From Williamsia sp. 1138 (GTDB taxonomy: Bacteria > Actinomycetota > Actinomycetes > Mycobacteriales > Mycobacteriaceae): a stretch of 64,000 bases of DNA. Below, piece by piece: positions 51,875-59,955 of the stretch. Location: NCBI RefSeq assembly GCF_002095435.2, contig NZ_MJEJ02000039.1, positions 1 through 64,000 on the forward strand. Reading direction: 5' to 3'. How positions within the stretch are numbered: the stretch's first letter is position 1; the number at the start of each line of letters is the position of its first letter. Both the position numbers and the translations under genes were made by a program. The notes below the pieces were generated by a model. The model searched no databases and was not told the DNA's origin. It saw only the letters and a program-made list of their open reading frames with translations.

Positions 51875-53070
51875 TCGAGGTGCACGCGTGTCCCCGATCC
51901 CGGGCTGCTCTGTACATCTGCGAAGCCGTCGGTCAGGCGCCGCATGCGGCCAACGATGCTGACCGCGATGCCGAGACGATTCGGAGCGACGGCTTTCGGG
52001 TCGAAACCATCACCGTTGTCGACCACGTCGACAGTCAGCAGGGCACCGGAAAGCTCCACCGTCACGGTCCGACAGGCATTGCTACCCGCGTGTAAGCGAC
52101 TGTTTCGCAGGGCCTCCGACAGGGCAGATCCGACCGCGCGCACGCCGTCCGCAGGAAGTTTCTCGAGTGCGCTGCCTTCGACGTGATGTACGTCGAAGGT
52201 GGCACGGTCGTCTGCGTCAGCGGCCGCAGACCGCAGGTGTGTAATCGCTTCGTCGGTGGAGAACATCGGGTGTAGCGGTGGAGGAGAATGCAGCGCGTCG
52301 AGTTCGGCCAGCGTCGATTGGGCGAGCGGGCCGACGACGGTCGTTGGCTGGTCACGGCTCGCGGCAAGAAGCGATGCCAACACGTTGTCGTGGACCAAGG
52401 CATCAAAGCGTTCGCTCTCCACCCTGCGCGCGTGCTGCGCCGATGCGCTCCCCGCAGCTTGATGCGACATCGCGGTGGTGGAATCTAGTAGTCGTCCAGT
52501 ACGTATCGCCATTGCGGCTCCGCCTACGAACAGGGTGCAGAACATGGTCGCGAAGGCGATGTCGGTGAGCAACATCCCGAACGAGGAGCCGCCGCGGGCA
52601 GCGGCCGTGATCGCCATGACACTGGTGCAGCTCACGACCATGTAAAGGAAAGCTGCCCAGATCGGCCAGGCGATGATCGCTGCCAGGCTCGCCAGCCCAG
52701 GAAAGGATGCCAGCCAGAACGCGTCGCCCGCAGCGAGATCGGGGCCTTCCCAGGCATAGGGCCATACGGCTGCGGCGAGCAAGAATGCCAGCGCTGCGGT
52801 CGCTGCCCCTGCCCTCATGAGTCGGACATCGGACCGGAAGGACAAAACACCGGGAAGTACGCCGAGGCCGAACACCGCGATCACGGTGGGCGGGGTCCAC
52901 CAGGGGGCCATCCGGGCCGATTCGCTGGCGATCGACGGCATCAGCAGTGCGAGATAAGCGACGTAACCAACGCTTACCAGACGGGCCACCAGACGCAGTA
53001 TTCGATCGACATTGTCCCCGCTGGCAGGCACCACAGGTGGGATGACCCGCCGAGATAGCGGGATGCTCAT
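51859..53070 (-). CDS. Sensor histidine kinase, module 2 (HPK7/NarX-like)
   Basis: A 403-residue membrane kinase. Helices span residues about 25-190, with VDRILRLVARLVSVGYVAYLA as the first. The acceptor helix is SERFDALVHDNVLASLLAAS (His near 226). The HATPase domain has SEALRNSRLHAG, DNGDGFDPKAV and NRLGIAVSIVGRM. It overlaps the response regulator gene by four bases and the kinase-like partner gene by 16. Most similar in the window to the module 3 kinase, so modules 2 and 3 look like a recent tandem duplication. Confidence 0.86.
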   Translation of the reverse strand: MSIPLSRRVIPPVVPASGDNVDRILRLVARLVSVGYVAYLALLMPSIASESARMAPWWTPPTVIAVFGLGVLPGVLSFRSDVRLMRAGAATAALAFLLAAAVWPYAWEGPDLAAGDAFWLASFPGLASLAAIIAWPIWAAFLYMVVSCTSVMAITAAARGGSSFGMLLTDIAFATMFCTLFVGGAAMAIRTGRLLDSTTAMSHQAAGSASAQHARRVESERFDALVHDNVLASLLAASRDQPTTVVGPLAQSTLAELDALHSPPPLHPMFSTDEAITHLRSAAADADDRATFDVHHVEGSALEKLPADGVRAVGSALSEALRNSRLHAGSNACRTVTVELSGALLTVDVVDNGDGFDPKAVAPNRLGIAVSIVGRMRRLTDGFADVQSSPGSGTRVHLEWPIP

Positions 53071-53720
53071 CGACTGGGGTGTTCGGGCATCGGGAGGAGT
53101 CCGTCTTCGACGGCACGCTGATACAACTCCACCTTCGAACCGGCGGGGCGGCCGGCCTGGGCGTATTTGATCCGGATCCGGGCGAGATAGTCGTTGACCG
53201 TGTTCGGCGACAAACCGGTCATCCGGGCCACCCGATCGGCTTGTTCACCTGATGCATACAGAGCCAGAACGTCTCGCTGGCGCGGACTGAGTTCGACGTC
53301 TGCGAGCCCGGGGTCGCCGTCAATCGCTGCGGCCCACTCGGTGGTCACCACCTGGCGTCCTTCGGCGGCCGCGGAGATGGCTGCGATCACGACGTCCGTC
53401 GGCTCCGACTTCCGCACGACGCCCAGCACACCGGCTTTGGCGGCTTGGCGGACCAGGTACGGGTTCTCGGCTCCGGTGAAGACCAACGCCTCGAGACCAG
53501 CAGCACGCAATTGCTCGACGTTGGCGGAAGGGGAGGACCCATCCGACAGTCTCAGGTCGAGCAGGACGAGATCGAGGTCAAGACCTTGGTCGAGCAGATC
53601 GGTGACTGTTCCCGCGGTCGCTACGACCTCGAGATGAGGATGGTCGGCCATCATCGCCCGGAGGCCCAGCACCACTGATGAGTGGTCTTCGATGACACCG
53701 ACTCTCCTCATGGAACTCAT
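53067..53720 (-). CDS. NarL/LuxR-family response regulator, module 2
   Basis: A 217-residue regulator beginning MSSMRRVGVIEDHSSVV, with phospho-acceptor Asp55 in DLVLLDLRLSDG and Lys in VVRKSE. The LuxR helix-turn-helix is LSPRQRDVLALYASGEQ..LSPNTVNDYLARIRIKYAQAG. AAAGGGCGG lies upstream of the ATG at 53720; an open extension to 53849 has no support. It is the only response regulator in the run of six signalling genes from 56680 to 50798, so it may serve two kinases. Confidence 0.87.
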   Translation of the reverse strand: MSSMRRVGVIEDHSSVVLGLRAMMADHPHLEVVATAGTVTDLLDQGLDLDLVLLDLRLSDGSSPSANVEQLRAAGLEALVFTGAENPYLVRQAAKAGVLGVVRKSEPTDVVIAAISAAAEGRQVVTTEWAAAIDGDPGLADVELSPRQRDVLALYASGEQADRVARMTGLSPNTVNDYLARIRIKYAQAGRPAGSKVELYQRAVEDGLLPMPEHPSR

Positions 53721-53925
53721 GCACCGCCCTTTCGTCGTGCGTTGATCATCCAGCATCGCAGGACAGCGTGTGTGTCTGACGCCACGCCCGCAGGCGGCGA
53801 CCACGCTGTAAGACATCGCACGAACGGCCACGGCAGCGGCCGTGCTCAAAGCGTGTCGATTGAACTCTCAGCGACATCGCCACTCGGATGCACATCGGCG
53901 AAACCCGGCGCGGCATTACAGAGGG

Positions 53926-54249
53926 CTACGAATACAGCCCGGTCTTGAAACCGTCGATGACCTTTCGCATCGCTTTACGGTCGCGGATGCGCATCAATTC
54001 TTCATGTAAGGGCGTTGACTTCAGTACCACCACCGAGACGTTTACCGTCCTGTCAGGAGCCGGCGGCGAAACGACGGTACGTACCGACCAGCCGAGAATA
54101 CGGCCGACCCGGCGCCCGGCCGACCGAACTTCCTGAACGCGAGCGGTGTCGGCTGCCTCGCAGCGGGCAAGATACTGGCCACTTACTCGCAACGATGCCT
54201 CGATAGACGACAGCAGCGATTGCGCACGACTTTCGGGAATTGCTTTCAC
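53926..54249 (-). CDS. Hypothetical 107-residue protein between modules 2 and 3
   Basis: A protein I do not recognise. The N-terminal half is helical and basic (SLLSSIEASLRVSGQYLARC, ADTARVQEVRSAGRRVGRIL). A beta-strand-like middle follows (TVNVSVVVLKSTP) and the end is charged and helical (HEELMRIRDRKAMRKVIDGF). No membrane segment, signal peptide or Cys pairs. It lies 62 bases after the module 3 partner gene and about 205 bases before the module 2 response regulator, on the same strand. The 53721-53925 gap shows no other gene. Confidence 0.6.
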   Translation of the reverse strand: MKAIPESRAQSLLSSIEASLRVSGQYLARCEAADTARVQEVRSAGRRVGRILGWSVRTVVSPPAPDRTVNVSVVVLKSTPLHEELMRIRDRKAMRKVIDGFKTGLYS

Positions 54250-54311
54250 CTACGCGCTCCTCATGGCGAACGACCTATGAACTCGCGTCCCCCGACGACA
54301 GTTCCCTACCG

Positions 54312-55391
54312 TCAATCGTGCCAAAATACTTCCGGATGAGGTGTAGCTCGAATAGGTGAATCACGGCGGATCAGCTCCCCATCGACACGGAATTCGAGGC
54401 GACTGAGTGTGTCGGGCGTCCGGTGGACGATAGTGAGCACCGCCTGGCGTCGTGGCGGGAGGACGCGAATCGTCACCGTGCCGGAATCGGCGGCGGCGAG
54501 AGTGTCGAGGACACGGTCCAGTAGTTGGTCTCGTAGGTCGGCGGGAACGTCGTCGAGTCCGTGGTCGTCGAGCATCACCACTTCCACTCCGCGCGACCGT
54601 GCTCGGTTGGCCGCGCGGCTGATTGCAGGTGTCGTCAGTGTTGGCGCTCGAAGTGTGTCGCGTAGGTGCGCTTCGAGTAGTCCTGCTGCTGTGCGGTCGT
54701 CGTCGGTCAGGGAGCCGTAGCCCGCCATGCGCTCTAGCAGTGGCCGGGTGAGTTCGTCGAGCTGGGTGAGTCTGTGGTCGCGCTCGTCGAGAACGGCCGC
54801 GTCGGCCGCTTCGGCCTCGGCACGGACAGTGGTTTGTCTGCGTAGCGCGAAAATGTTCTGGGCAGCGGGGCGGATCGTCCACCCGAAGAAGGTCGCGGTC
54901 ACGAGCGGTGCGAAGTTTATTACCGACAGTTGCAGCCCTGTCACGTATCCCATGCCGGTCCGCTGTGCCCACAGCACGTAGCTCGCGAGAACCGCGAGCA
55001 TGCCTATCCATGCCCAGGTCGTCCGGCCGCGCACGCACATGTAGGTATAGATGGCGGTGACCGCCGACAGCGGCCACAGCTGCAGTCCCGAGACCGGCGG
55101 GTGGACCGCCAAGAGAATCACGTTCATGGCAACGACACCGGACGCGGTCAGAGCGACAGTAAACAGCATCGGTAGTGGGTCGCCTCGGACCACGATGAGC
55201 GCGATAGCGGCCACGCTGACGATGAACCACGCGGTGAGTTCGTACCAAAGGCTCCCGGGTGGGCCGCCTGTCGTGGCGATCAGTGCGTATGTGCCGACGA
55301 AGGCAGCGACGAGTATCCGTGCGGCTGTCGTTCGGAGGCCGAGCATTTCGCGGACGTCTGACGCGTTGGCATTGTTCAAGTAAGCGTCCAC
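54312..55391 (-). CDS. Kinase-like membrane partner, module 3 (no acceptor His)
   Basis: A 359-residue paralogue, closest to the module 2 partner. It begins with DVREMLGLRTTAARILVAAFV, has six helices, the helix DERDHRLTQLDELTRPLLERM without His, LLEAHLRDTLRA, RSRGVEVVMLDDHGLDD and IRVLPPRRQAVL. The ATP-binding boxes are absent. It overlaps the kinase gene by 16 bases. Conservation of the HLRD, RGVEV and RVLPP blocks in three diverged copies argues that the degenerate domain has a job, for example inhibiting or tuning the active kinase (inference). Confidence 0.75.
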   Translation of the reverse strand: MDAYLNNANASDVREMLGLRTTAARILVAAFVGTYALIATTGGPPGSLWYELTAWFIVSVAAIALIVVRGDPLPMLFTVALTASGVVAMNVILLAVHPPVSGLQLWPLSAVTAIYTYMCVRGRTTWAWIGMLAVLASYVLWAQRTGMGYVTGLQLSVINFAPLVTATFFGWTIRPAAQNIFALRRQTTVRAEAEAADAAVLDERDHRLTQLDELTRPLLERMAGYGSLTDDDRTAAGLLEAHLRDTLRAPTLTTPAISRAANRARSRGVEVVMLDDHGLDDVPADLRDQLLDRVLDTLAAADSGTVTIRVLPPRRQAVLTIVHRTPDTLSRLEFRVDGELIRRDSPIRATPHPEVFWHD

Positions 55392-56680
55392 TCGAGGTGG
55401 ATTCGTGTGCCGATACCAGGTTTGCTCTCTACAGAGGCTGAGCCACCCGGCAATCCTCGCATGCGGCCGACGATACTGACGGTGATACCCAGTCGGTGCG
55501 GTGCGATGGAGGTGGGATCGAACCCGATCCCATCGTCTGTCACCTCAATGCTCAGGGCATGCTCGGAAACGTGCACCGTCACGGCGCGCACGGCGTCGGA
55601 GCCGGCGTGTAAAACGCTGTTGCGCAGTGCTTCCGCAACTGCAGATCCCATGGTTCGTACGCCGTCTGCCGGCAGCGTCTGCGGACCGGTCATGCCGTTC
55701 GGCAGGATGTCGAATGTCGCCTGGTCATCGGCGTGGGCCGCCGCAGCCCGGAGGTGCGCGATCGCTTCTCTGACGGCGAAGAGTTCATCAGGCCCACCGT
55801 GGGTGTTGAGCGGGTCGAGACCGGCGAGCGCGGCCCGGGCCAGCGGGCCGACAAGGTACTGGGGCTGGCCACGAGCGGCCGCGAGCAAGGCCGACAGAAC
55901 GCTGTCGTGGATCAATGCGTCGATTCGTTCGCGTTCGACCGTTCGCGCGCGCTGTGCCGCGGCTGATGCGGCGGCCCGGTGGGACGATTCAGTGGTGGAA
56001 TCGAGTAGCTTTCCGGTGCGAATCGCCATCGCCGCTCCTCCGACGAAAAGTGTGCAGAACATTATCGCGAAAGCGATTTCGGTGGGGAGCATCGCTACGG
56101 ACGATCCGCCGCGAGCGACAGTGGTGATCGCCATCACGCCGACGCAGCCCGAGATGAGGTGAACGAGGGTCAGCCAGACCGGCCACCCGATGATCGCGGT
56201 CAAGCTTGCCAGTCCAGGGAAAGCGGCAAGCCAGAACGCGTCACCTGCGGCAAGGTCTGGACCGTTCCAGGCGAGCGGCCAGGTGGCAATCGACAGCAGA
56301 AAAGCCAGGGCAGCGGCCCCTGCGCAAAGGCGCATCGGCCGAGTATCAGACCTGAATGACAACACTCCGGGCAGGAAACCGAGGCCGAAAACGGTGACCA
56401 CCGTCAGCGGTGTCCACCAGGGGTCCAGGCGCGCCGATTTAACGATGATAGGTGGCAACAGGAAGACGAGGTAAGCAACGTATCCGACACTGACGAGCCG
56501 AGCGAGCATGCGCAGGATCCGGTCGAGGTTCTCGGTGATGCCTGGTGAGTCGGTCGTTCTGGCCCAAGGACGCGTCGACACGGGAATTCGGGCAGATGGA
56601 AGGGCGTCGTGCAGCGTCTCCGGTGCCGGATCGACGGATGAACGGTCGTCGACCACGGAGACTTTTCTCGTCGCGCTCAT
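55376..56680 (-). CDS. Sensor histidine kinase, module 3, with response-regulator remnant at N terminus
   Basis: A 434-residue membrane kinase. The acceptor helix is RERIDALIHDSVLSALLAAA (His near 258). The HATPase domain has AEALRNSVLHAG, DDGIGFDPTSI and HRLGITVSIVGRM. The first about 30 residues, MSATRKVSVVDDRSSV..., match the start of the module 2 response regulator (MSSMRRVGVIEDHSSV) in protein and DNA, and the normal kinase N terminus resumes at about ARIPVST. This points to an in-frame deletion that removed the response regulator and fused its start to the kinase. GGAAAGGGATC precedes the ATG at 56680. Confidence 0.83.
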   Translation of the reverse strand: MSATRKVSVVDDRSSVDPAPETLHDALPSARIPVSTRPWARTTDSPGITENLDRILRMLARLVSVGYVAYLVFLLPPIIVKSARLDPWWTPLTVVTVFGLGFLPGVLSFRSDTRPMRLCAGAAALAFLLSIATWPLAWNGPDLAAGDAFWLAAFPGLASLTAIIGWPVWLTLVHLISGCVGVMAITTVARGGSSVAMLPTEIAFAIMFCTLFVGGAAMAIRTGKLLDSTTESSHRAAASAAAQRARTVERERIDALIHDSVLSALLAAARGQPQYLVGPLARAALAGLDPLNTHGGPDELFAVREAIAHLRAAAAHADDQATFDILPNGMTGPQTLPADGVRTMGSAVAEALRNSVLHAGSDAVRAVTVHVSEHALSIEVTDDGIGFDPTSIAPHRLGITVSIVGRMRGLPGGSASVESKPGIGTRIHLEWTLT

Positions 56681-56866
56681 GATCCCTTTCCTGCCTGACC
56701 CTGCAGCGATCATGCCTTATCGCGATCACCTCGGCCGGGCCTTATCAGCGGAGCTCATGACTGCAGACAGTGCGGTCGATTTCAGGATGTGGGCCACGGT
56801 CTGCATCGCTACGAACCAATAGTGCTGTGCGGCAGTACGTCCCAACAGAAAATGTCTGGAAAACAC

Positions 56867-56893
56867 TTGGCACTCGGACGGCTGGAGTGCTAA
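56867..56893 (+). promoter_or_regulatory. CIRCE element and promoter of the Hsp20 gene
   Basis: TTGGCACTC-N9-GAGTGCTAA matches the HrcA operator CIRCE with a single change (TTGG for TTAG). The left arm also supplies a -35-like TTGGCA and the right arm runs into TAAAAAT, a plausible -10. The gene should be repressed by HrcA and induced by heat. Confidence 0.88.
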
Positions 56894-56965
56894 AAATGTA
56901 GTGCACAGTGATTGGTAGCCCGCCAACCGGTGGCGGGCAGCGAGTGACGTAGGAGGTGGGTTGCT

Positions 56966-57403
56966 GTGCTTCGTTTTGATCCTTTCGGTGATGTGGATGC
57001 GTTGACCCGCGGGTTGCTGCAATCGGCGGGATCGTCTCGAACTCCTCGGTTCATGCCGATGGACCTGTGCAAACTCGACGGTCACTATCTGCTGACCGCT
57101 GATCTACCCGGCGTCGATCCGGGATCGGTGGACGTCAGCGTGGACAACGGGGTGCTGACTCTCGCGGCGCAGCGCACTGCCCGCTCGGAAGACGGCGTCC
57201 AGTGGCTGACCAACGAACGGCCCTTCGGAAGTTATCGTCGGCAGCTGTCTCTCGGCGACGGAATCGACGCGGCAGGCATCACTGCGCGCTACGACAACGG
57301 TGTTCTGTCGGTCACGATCCCGATCGCGGAGAAGGCCAAGCCGCGTCGCGTCGAGATCGAACATTCTGACCGTCAGCAGTCCATCGAGGCTGCTGCCGGC
57401 TGA
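56966..57403 (+). CDS. Small heat shock protein, Hsp20/alpha-crystallin family
   Basis: A 145-residue holdase chaperone. The alpha-crystallin domain runs from about residue 30 (MDLCKLDGHYLLTADLPGVDPG) to 125 (ITARYDNGVLSVTIPIAEKAKPRRVEI), with the A-x-x-x-n-GvL motif and the PFGSYRRQLSL block. The short N-terminal arm MLRFDPFGDVDALTRGLL is typical. GTG at 56966 is preceded by AGGAGG (56951-56956). A CIRCE site lies upstream and a strong terminator downstream, so it is a single-gene heat-shock unit. Confidence 0.93.
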   Translation: MLRFDPFGDVDALTRGLLQSAGSSRTPRFMPMDLCKLDGHYLLTADLPGVDPGSVDVSVDNGVLTLAAQRTARSEDGVQWLTNERPFGSYRRQLSLGDGIDAAGITARYDNGVLSVTIPIAEKAKPRRVEIEHSDRQQSIEAAAG

Positions 57404-57447
57404 TCCGGTCTGAGTCCGAAAGTGGCCCGGTGACCGGGCCCGTCCAT

Positions 57448-57487
57448 GTGGTGTCGCCCAGCGCTTGTCCTGGGCGGCACCACTTTT
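57448..57487 (+). terminator. Intrinsic terminator of the Hsp20 gene
   Basis: A 14-bp stem GTGGTGTCGCCCAG / CTGGGCGGCACCAC (one G-T pair), loop of eight, followed by TTTT. Confidence 0.9.
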
Positions 57488-57568
57488 CGATGCTGACCAG
57501 GAATACCGAGCGTCACGTCGTCGTTGTCTGACGCGAACAAGTGACTCGACGTCAGAAAGGAGACAACA

Positions 57569-57730
57569 ATGCCCTACCTTCCCTCGACACTGTCGTGGAC
57601 GTCATCGGTTGCCGTTGGTGATGCCCGGCCCCGTGACGACGAGCCGAGCCCCGGGTTGTGGGGATGGCTGACCTGCTTGACAGTGCTCGGCGCGTTCGCC
57701 GCGGCGTTGGTCTTCGGCGTGCCGCAGTGA
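57569..57730 (+). CDS. 53-residue single-helix membrane protein
   Basis: ATG at 57569 follows AAAGGAG with good spacing. The product begins MPYLPSTLSWTSSVAVGDAR, has an acidic middle (PRDDEPSPG) and ends in one membrane helix (WGWLTCLTVLGAFAAALVFG). Its stop overlaps the next ATG (TGATG), so a second small ORF is translationally coupled. No family recognised. Confidence 0.6.
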   Translation: MPYLPSTLSWTSSVAVGDARPRDDEPSPGLWGWLTCLTVLGAFAAALVFGVPQ

Positions 57731-58038
57731 TGCAGATGGCGCTGGTAGACATGACTTCTGAGCTGAATCGACCGGCGTCCCCGCAGTGGTGGGAGCGAGT
57801 TCGACGCGTCGTCGCGGCTGACAGATTGCTGGGGTTGCCAGGTCTGGCCAGCTGCTCCACTTCCAGGAATCTGCTCCACTTCCAGAAAGCTGGAAGTGGA
57901 GCAGATTTCTACAAGTGGAGCAGATTGCGGGCGGTGCACTCCCGGGTCAGCTACTCCCGAAGCTACCGGGACCCAGGCAGACCGAGCCTCCGCACGGTGC
58001 TGGTGGGCCTTGGGTGCTGGAGGCGGCAATCGCGGTGA
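57730..58038 (+). CDS. Small ORF coupled to 57569 and invaded by repeat family III
   Basis: The start overlaps the preceding stop codon. The first about 40 residues, MQMALVDMTSELNRPASPQW then WERVRRVVAADRLLGLPGLA, look like normal coding with actinobacterial codon use. From about residue 41 the frame reads through the 76-bp palindrome (CSTSRNLLHFQKAGSG) and then antisense to the next gene's end. The original C terminus was probably lost when the repeat inserted. Possibly a broken gene. Confidence 0.35.
   Translation: MQMALVDMTSELNRPASPQWWERVRRVVAADRLLGLPGLASCSTSRNLLHFQKAGSGADFYKWSRLRAVHSRVSYSRSYRDPGRPSLRTVLVGLGCWRRQSR
57850..57925. repeat. Palindromic repeat family III, copy b (76 bp)
   Basis: Second copy of the nested palindrome found at 24764-24839, with the same length and the same order of two direct and two inverted CTGCTCCACTTCC-type units. 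It interrupts the small ORF at 57730 and lies 21 bases beyond the stop of the opposing secreted-protein gene. Confidence 0.8.
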
Positions 58039-58858
58039 GATTTCCGAGGTTGTCGGCGACAACGGTTGTCGTGCCGCCAGTTCGCGGGACCGAGACGACC
58101 TTCGAGCCGTAGTGCTCAGCGATGTACAAGGTGTTGCCGACCGCGGTGAGCCCTGTCGCACTGAACAGGCCGTCGACGACCAGAGTGGGTTGTCCGCCAC
58201 CGACCGGTAGTGAGACCACGCGATCGGTGAGGGACACGTAAATCACGTTGCCAGACAATGCAACTCCAGTTGTTCCGCCATTGAACTCGGCGAGCACTGT
58301 GGGCTGGCCGCCGCTGGTCGGAACCGACACAACCCGCTGCGCGCCCGACTCGCCGATGTACAGCGTTTCGCCCGACACCGCGATCGGCCCGGGAGCGTCG
58401 AGACCCTCGGCAACGACGCGAGGGGTGCCGCCGGTGGTCGGGATGGCAAGGATCCGGCCTGCGTTGGATTCGACGACGAAGAGCGTCCCACCGGATTCGG
58501 CCACGCCGATCGGCAGGTCGAGACCATCGGCAACGGTGGTGAGCTGACCGCCTGCAGCTGGAATCGAAAGGACACTGCCCCGAGGGTCGGTGGTGAAGAG
58601 AGTGCCGTCGACGAAAGTCATGTCGTTGGTGAGTGTGCCCTCGGCGAGCGTGGTCACTGCTCCACCGGTATGCGGCAACGAAAACACTCGATTGGGTTCG
58701 AGGCCCGCCAGATACAGCGTCACTGTGGGTGCGGCGACAGCCGTGGGTGTGGAGCCCAGGGCCCCGACAGCGAGTATCGCTGCGGTAGCGATTGCACTCC
58801 ACGTGCGCCATCTGCGCAATGGCCTCGTCCCAGTGCCGGTCTCGCTTGTCGCGCTCAT
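57947..58858 (-). CDS. Secreted beta-propeller protein with CxGSVCLxPGxFGSS tail
   Basis: A 303-residue exported protein. After the signal peptide (WSAIATAAILAVGALGSTPTAVAA) it is a series of about six 40-residue propeller repeats of NHL/SMP30 style: GVAESGGTLFVVESNAGRIL, PIAVSGETLYIGESGAQRVV and so on. The end reads PCGGSVCLGPGSFGSS. The ATG at 58858 is favoured by GAGGTGG upstream over the in-frame ATG at 58873. The tail is shared with the next gene, pointing to a common envelope destination. No catalytic residues identified. Confidence 0.78.
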   Translation of the reverse strand: MSATSETGTGTRPLRRWRTWSAIATAAILAVGALGSTPTAVAAPTVTLYLAGLEPNRVFSLPHTGGAVTTLAEGTLTNDMTFVDGTLFTTDPRGSVLSIPAAGGQLTTVADGLDLPIGVAESGGTLFVVESNAGRILAIPTTGGTPRVVAEGLDAPGPIAVSGETLYIGESGAQRVVSVPTSGGQPTVLAEFNGGTTGVALSGNVIYVSLTDRVVSLPVGGGQPTLVVDGLFSATGLTAVGNTLYIAEHYGSKVVSVPRTGGTTTVVADNLGNLTAIAASSTQGPPAPCGGSVCLGPGSFGSS

Positions 58859-58983
58859 CGCGGGCCACCTCATCGTCTGATCAGCAAGAACTCTCCGACA
58901 TCAAGGTGGCAGGAATATTCATTAGAGTCAAGGCACTATCAAAATCTGCCGATGCTGAAGGGGGCCGGTCGGCTGGATGTTGT

Positions 58984-59955
58984 TCAGCTGCTGCCGAACA
59001 TCCCGGGTGTCAGGCACACCGATCCGCTGCACGGGGGTGTTGGTGGTGCTGTGGATGTGAAGGTGATGGTGACCAATGGAGTGGCGCCGCGGGCGGCGAG
59101 CGTCGGTCCGGGGCCGTCGGGGTCGAGCGAGGAACCACCGCCGCCGCCGACGTAGCCGCTTCCGCCTCCGCCGTACAGTCCGCCACCACCGCCACCACCG
59201 AAGCCGAGGTTGTAGCTTGCGCCTCCCTGACCCAGCGCGCCCGGGGCGCCGTCGTCACCACCGGCACCGCCGCTGGTCGCAGTACCCGCCTGCCCTCCGG
59301 TGAGGTTGCGCAAATTGGGGCCCGCGCTACCGGCGTCTCCGCCGGGGGCCGGCACGGCTCCTCCTGCTCCGCCGCCGCCGGCAGCGATTACCCTCCGGGA
59401 CTGCAGATCGCGGCCTGCGGTGCGAACGTCGGACGCGCCACCGCCGCTTCCTGTTCCGTCGAAGCCACTGTCGTCGGAATGGAACCATCCACCTTGTCCG
59501 CCGCCGTTGAATCCTCCGGGGGATCGTTCGAGGACAACGTTGCTCTGGCTGCCGTCACCACCGACAAACGCGTACACGGTCGGTTCCGTGACGGCAATCG
59601 CGGAGGTGACGACAGCGCCCACCCCGCCGTCGGAGTGGAAGGTCTCCCCGGTGAGTTGGTTGTACGCGTCAGCGTCACCACCAGACCCGCCGACGGCCGT
59701 GACGGTGATGGAGGTGATGCCGTCGGGCAGAGTCAGTTCGTGCTCACCCGCGGTGTCGAACGTGCAGGTGACGAGGTTGCTGCCGATCGGCTGTACGCAT
59801 TCGCTCGGCAGCGGTGCCGCGGATGCGGTGGGCGCTGAAGCCAGGGCCGCGACAGTTCCAACTACGCAGGCGGCCACCACACTGCGGTGGCGCCACGCTC
59901 GGCTCGGTCGAGCAGGTGAAGGATGTGGTTCGACATCAGTCGGCAATCGTGACAT
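58984..59955 (-). CDS. Secreted glycine-rich protein with CxGSVCLxPGxFGSS tail
   Basis: A 323-residue exported protein. The signal peptide SVVAACVVGTVAALASAPTASA is followed by a beta-domain with one Cys pair (ECVQPIGSNLVTCTFDTAGE) and a long glycine-rich region with GGGG runs, similar to the glycine-rich domains fused to bacterial surface proteins. The end reads PCSGSVCLTPGMFGSS, almost the same as the protein at 57947. TAGGAG precedes the ATG. Probably a cell-surface structural or adhesive protein. Confidence 0.75.
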   Translation of the reverse strand: MSRLPTDVEPHPSPARPSRAWRHRSVVAACVVGTVAALASAPTASAAPLPSECVQPIGSNLVTCTFDTAGEHELTLPDGITSITVTAVGGSGGDADAYNQLTGETFHSDGGVGAVVTSAIAVTEPTVYAFVGGDGSQSNVVLERSPGGFNGGGQGGWFHSDDSGFDGTGSGGGASDVRTAGRDLQSRRVIAAGGGGAGGAVPAPGGDAGSAGPNLRNLTGGQAGTATSGGAGGDDGAPGALGQGGASYNLGFGGGGGGGLYGGGGSGYVGGGGGSSLDPDGPGPTLAARGATPLVTITFTSTAPPTPPCSGSVCLTPGMFGSS

